Assembly: GCA_036337945.1 (NCBI GenBank) | Contig: JAYZDF010000129.1 | Location: forward strand, 1 to 9,931 | DNA: 9,931 nt | Source: JAYZDF01 sp036337945 | GTDB lineage: Bacteria > Myxococcota > Kuafuiibacteriia > Kuafuiibacteriales > Kuafuiibacteriaceae | Direction of reading: 5' to 3' | Part shown: piece by piece, positions 7,464 to 9,931 of the stretch | How positions within the stretch are numbered: the stretch's first letter is position 1 | How the letters are laid out: every line of letters starts with the position of its first letter | The notes under the pieces: generated by a model | Database searches by the model: none | Told to the model about the DNA's origin: nothing | What the model saw: the letters and a program-made list of their open reading frames with translations, nothing else | Program-made: the position numbers and the translations under genes

Positions 7464-8813
7464 TCATTGGACAGGGACGCATGGGAATAGTGAGTCACCC
7501 GACCATTCAAGAACAGTACTTTTGAGCGTAAACTGAGGAATTCTATCGATGATTTCAGGTGCCAAGTCTCCGCTATCAATGAGGTCCTGAATTACGTCAC
7601 GGCCCATCGCTCGATAATGCACCTTTGCTACAACTCGGTCCGGGCGCTTATCAACCTTATATCTATGAGTGATGTGCGTGTTGACCCAATCAGGCTCCGT
7701 GGGATTACGAGCCGCCTGTCCCGGAAGTTGAATGCTTTCGACCCGAGCGACATCCCAAAAGAAATGGGCCGTATTGTCATCTTTGTCGTAGGCAAAATCG
7801 CCCAATCGCCACAGCTGATCGTCTTCGAGATCTTTCAAGGCCTGGTCCGGTTGGATGACACCACTTTCAAAAACAACGACATCGCCCTGATAGGCGACGA
7901 GCTCTACCCACGCGCGTCGATCATGCGCTGCACCACTTGGCCAGCCATGACCTGCAGCAACATTTTCTAAGGTATAATCAATATTGGCGCCGGTGGTGGT
8001 TGTGAGAACACATAATTGCGCGAGCAAAGTGTTATCAAGCTCGTATTGGATAGCGTTTCGTTGCGCTTCAAGCTCAAAAAAATCAGTCACAGCGACGTCG
8101 ACTCCGGGCATAGAATGGTCATGAATTCGACGTTGCATTACACCATCGTAGTTCGCAGCAAGACCGTTTGAGCCACGCATGTGACAACCAGAACAAGTGA
8201 GCTTTTCCGCCGGCGTATCATGTGCGAATAAGGTCCCTTTCCACTCTTCAAAAGTTCGTTCGAGGTGAACACCATTTTGAGTCACGATGTCGTGGCAACT
8301 GCCACATAGGGCAGCAGATTCAAGGCTATTTCTGTCGTGTAACGGAGAATACTTCGATTCATGTGCACTGTTCTCAACCGGGTCGGCTATACCTCCACGC
8401 ATAACGTCGTCGTCGGCGAGATTGAGTTTTGCATTATGGTCGCCAACAATTTCGTCCACTTGGTGGCAAAAGTAACAGGTGACTCCTTTGAGATGGTTCG
8501 GTACCTCATCCAGATTCAGTCCGTCCGTAGTCGCGCCCGTCAGAAGTGCCATCGGCGCGTGACACTTTACGCAAAAGTCACCCAGTTCACCGTTTGTTTC
8601 ACGTTGACCGCGCTCATTCATTGCAATGAACACGGGGTCAAACGCTGCGTAGGCGTGCATGCTGCCTGCCCATTGTTGGTAGTGCTTGGGGTGGCAGGAC
8701 TGACAGGCCTCCGGTTTCATGAGTTCCTCTGTTGGGAGCTTGTTAGAAGAACAGGCCGATACCGTCGCGAACAACACGACAATTAGAAATGCTCGTTGAC
8801 CGCGTAGTCTCAT
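7464..8813 (-). CDS. Pentahaem c-type cytochrome lipoprotein, cytochrome c554-like
   Basis: A 449-residue exported electron-transfer protein. A lipoprotein signal ends in TVSAC, with lipid attachment at C21. Five CXXCH haem motifs follow: CQSCH (37-41), CVKCH (81-85), CYFCH (113-117), CGSCH (170-174) and CSGCH (207-211). The first is followed by a WAGSMHAYAAFDP stretch typical of the cytochrome c554/c-prime family. The C-terminal half (about 270-449) has no haem motif and looks like a beta domain, starting with GHGWPSGAAHDRRAW. I recognise this block from other multihaem proteins but cannot assign a reaction. No active-site motif of nitrite reductase or hydroxylamine oxidoreductase is evident. 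The ATG start overlaps the upstream stop as ATGA, with GAAGG about 9 nt upstream, so translation is coupled. It probably exchanges electrons with the neighbouring cytochrome-like lipoprotein (inference). Confidence 0.9.
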   Translation of the reverse strand: MRLRGQRAFLIVVLFATVSACSSNKLPTEELMKPEACQSCHPKHYQQWAGSMHAYAAFDPVFIAMNERGQRETNGELGDFCVKCHAPMALLTGATTDGLNLDEVPNHLKGVTCYFCHQVDEIVGDHNAKLNLADDDVMRGGIADPVENSAHESKYSPLHDRNSLESAALCGSCHDIVTQNGVHLERTFEEWKGTLFAHDTPAEKLTCSGCHMRGSNGLAANYDGVMQRRIHDHSMPGVDVAVTDFFELEAQRNAIQYELDNTLLAQLCVLTTTTGANIDYTLENVAAGHGWPSGAAHDRRAWVELVAYQGDVVVFESGVIQPDQALKDLEDDQLWRLGDFAYDKDDNTAHFFWDVARVESIQLPGQAARNPTEPDWVNTHITHRYKVDKRPDRVVAKVHYRAMGRDVIQDLIDSGDLAPEIIDRIPQFTLKSTVLEWSGDSLFPCVPVQ

Positions 8814-9211
8814 CGTTTGGCACCTTCGTTAATCCATGCTTGAATCGCACAGCGTTCGGCAGCAGATAGCTGCATTCCCGGCGGCATCGCTAGTTCAGCG
8901 TCTTTCGTTTCGGTTCGAACAACTAACGGACTGCACGAAGCGTCATTAGGAAGAACTCTAGCTTCGTTAATCAAAGCACTATATGTCGTCTCAATATCAC
9001 TCACGACAAATCCGCCTTTTTGACCTTCCGTGGCGTGGCACGCCACACCGCCCTGCCCGCATGACGGAACAAGCGTGTTCTCGAAAACAGCCTCGTACGT
9101 GGGTTCGAATAGAGGGAGGCATCCTGCGGGCTGGAGTTCGGCACACTGCTCCTGTGTGTCGCATCCACAAATTAGGATGGCTAAAGATCCGAGAAACAAG
9201 CAGCGAAGCAT
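8810..9211 (-). CDS. Small cytochrome c-like lipoprotein with expanded CX6CH motif
   Basis: A 133-residue exported protein. Its signal peptide ends in the lipobox-like LICGC with C17. Residues near 47-60 read LVPSCGQGGVACHATEG, where a haem motif would sit, but six residues separate the two cysteines instead of two. The C-terminal part, AMPPGMQLSAAERCAIQAWINEGAKR in two halves (AMPPGMQLS, then WINEGA), matches the end of planctomycete/myxobacterial-type cytochrome domains, in which a Met before Pro is a candidate axial ligand. Whether haem is attached is therefore open. Extra cysteines could instead form disulfides. The start has GGAGG 4 nt upstream and overlaps the upstream stop by one base (TAATG). 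Its own stop overlaps the pentahaem cytochrome start (ATGA). This strongly implies a shared transcript and a linked function. Confidence 0.85.
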   Translation of the reverse strand: MLRCLFLGSLAILICGCDTQEQCAELQPAGCLPLFEPTYEAVFENTLVPSCGQGGVACHATEGQKGGFVVSDIETTYSALINEARVLPNDASCSPLVVRTETKDAELAMPPGMQLSAAERCAIQAWINEGAKR

Positions 9212-9696
9212 TACCCCTCCAGACAGAACCCGAAAACAATTTCTTTTTCAGTCGCCCCATCAACGACAAGAAAGGTGAATGTCCAAAGCCCGGGCATTAT
9301 GAGATTGAATGGCCCTACTTTATACCGTTGCTCCTGCTCAAGATAAGCTGTCTTCCAAAAAAGCGGGGTCGTTCCATGTCCGTGATCGGGCATCCAAGGC
9401 TTCATGCTTACAGTGGCGGTATCAACCGCGTCTGAGCCCCGAAATATTTCGAAATCCCAAGTATTGGGCCCAACCTCTGGCGTAGTGGGATCTGCCGACT
9501 TCAGAACTACGCGATAGTCATCCACAGACTTTTCAAGCCCTAGACTGAAAGTATCCGCGCGCGTTTCCGCGACACAAGGCGATTCAGCCGCCGTCTGGGA
9601 TTCATCTCCTCCGCATCCCGTGAAGGTTACGGAGAGACTAAACATCAGAAAAGCAACAAGAATTCTAGCCGGAATAAGGGAGTTTCGTTGGTTCAC
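9211..9696 (-). CDS. YtkA/FixH-like exported lipoprotein
   Basis: From GTG at 9696 the product has 161 residues. A basic start (MNQRNSLIPAR) and a hydrophobic stretch end in TFTGC, with lipid attachment at C28. The mature part holds KPWMPDHGHGT and PFNLIMPGLWTFTFLV, the two blocks I associate with YtkA/FixH-like beta-sandwich domains. Relatives occur near cytochrome oxidase and copper-handling genes. The Met/His-rich PDHGHG turn could bind copper, which is inference. Cysteines near position 40 and in the C-terminal FCLEG may form a disulfide. The frame continues upstream to an ATG at 9789, but only the GTG has a good ribosome site and gives a proper signal peptide. This is the first gene of the four-gene minus-strand cluster, and its stop overlaps the next start. 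Confidence 0.8.
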   Translation of the reverse strand: MNQRNSLIPARILVAFLMFSLSVTFTGCGGDESQTAAESPCVAETRADTFSLGLEKSVDDYRVVLKSADPTTPEVGPNTWDFEIFRGSDAVDTATVSMKPWMPDHGHGTTPLFWKTAYLEQEQRYKVGPFNLIMPGLWTFTFLVVDGATEKEIVFGFCLEG

Positions 9697-9756
9697 GGCC
9701 CCCTCTTTTTGACACACGTGGACACCGATTGCCAAAACAATCCGACTGAGGCACCC
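9697..9756. promoter_or_regulatory. Divergent intergenic region, promoters not clearly resolved
   Basis: About 60 bases separate the minus-strand lipoprotein cluster from the plus-strand gene at the right edge, so promoters for both should lie in or near it. TTGACA occurs on the plus strand at 9709-9714, but no -10 box stands at a standard distance. A CACGTG palindrome at 9715-9720 is a possible binding site. No convincing promoter is visible for the minus strand, and it may start inside the opposing reading frame. Confidence 0.3.
9699..9706 (-). promoter_or_regulatory. Ribosome binding site deciding the GTG start of the YtkA/FixH-like gene
   Basis: On the minus strand this reads AGAGGGGG, placing AGAGG 5 nt before the GTG at 9696. 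It favours that start over the upstream in-frame ATG at 9789, which has no such site and gives a poor signal peptide. Confidence 0.6.
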
Positions 9757-9931
9757 TTGAATAGCGTGAGAAGTAAAAGGTTCGCCCATTCTGCCGCTAC
9801 TCGTTATCGGCAGGATTCGGGCAAGAAAAGTTCAGTATTTCTAATCTTGTTTTCTATTTGCACTGCTTTTTGCGTCTTTTTAGCACCTCCAGCCCTCGCG
9901 AAGCCCTCCACTTCTGGCGGGACTCCGAAAG
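9757..9931 (+). CDS. N-terminus of an unidentified Sec-exported protein, cut by window edge
   Basis: An open frame runs off the right edge. It encodes a basic N-terminal region (RSKR, then GKK), a hydrophobic core VFLILFSICTAFCVFL, and a cleavage site after APPALA followed by KPSTSGG. This is a clear Sec signal peptide cut by signal peptidase I, so the mature protein is periplasmic, outer-membrane or secreted. The start is uncertain. TTG at 9757 has GAGG 5 nt upstream (9748-9751); GTG at 9766 is the alternative. The n-region of about 25 residues is longer than usual. Too little of the mature protein remains to name a family. A 6-bp inverted repeat, CTGCCG/CGGCAG (9791-9796 and 9808-9813), falls inside the coding start. 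Confidence 0.6.
   Translation, partial: MNSVRSKRFAHSAATRYRQDSGKKSSVFLILFSICTAFCVFLAPPALAKPSTSGGTPK

Noticed and set aside
8983..9435. Open frame (150 codons) on the plus strand across the two small lipoprotein genes
   Set aside because: The minus-strand frames have signal peptides, lipoboxes and coupled starts; the plus-strand frame has no such features.
9697..9789. Extension of the YtkA/FixH-like gene to ATG 9789
   Set aside because: It has no ribosome site and spoils the signal peptide, whereas GTG 9696 has AGAGG at 5 nt.
9791..9813. CTGCCG/CGGCAG hairpin considered as a terminator
   Set aside because: No T-run follows on either strand, and it falls inside the start of the right-edge gene.

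Overview
The window looks like a chromosomal segment from a deltaproteobacterium-type organism, most likely Myxococcota or a close relative (inference). The pointers are a phosphofructokinase gene followed 9 bp later by a membrane Ser/Thr kinase gene, as in the Myxococcus xanthus pfk-pkn4 operon; an ABC-2 permease fused to a CPBP protease; and a cluster of lipoprotein c-type cytochromes. GC content looks close to half by eye. GTG and TTG starts are frequent.

Layout. (1) 1-1117, minus: the N-terminal 372 codons of a long-chain acyl-CoA synthetase, cut by the left edge. (2) 1118-1173: a short divergent promoter region with a 7-bp inverted repeat. (3) 1174-6913, plus: four tightly packed genes, namely a NatA-type ABC ATPase, a NatB-type permease/CPBP protease fusion (4-bp overlap with the ATPase), 6-phosphofructokinase (26 bp later) and the transmembrane Ser/Thr kinase (9 bp later). 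(4) 6914-6948: a 35-bp convergent junction. (5) 9696-6949, minus: four genes for exported lipoproteins, namely a YtkA/FixH-like protein, a small cytochrome-like protein with a CX6CH motif, a pentahaem cytochrome, and a His-rich protein. The first three are joined by stop/start overlaps (TAATG and ATGA). (6) 9757 to the right edge, plus: the N-terminus of a Sec-exported protein.

How they may work together. The kinase probably acts on the phosphofructokinase, by analogy with Pkn4. The ABC pair probably forms one exporter carrying its own intramembrane protease. The minus-strand cluster looks like a periplasmic, membrane-anchored electron-transfer or metal-handling module with no recognised enzyme partner in the window. 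It and the kinase catalytic loop are the most interesting parts. I see no tRNA, rRNA, CRISPR array, insertion sequence or phage gene. All calls come from reading the sequence; no database search was run.
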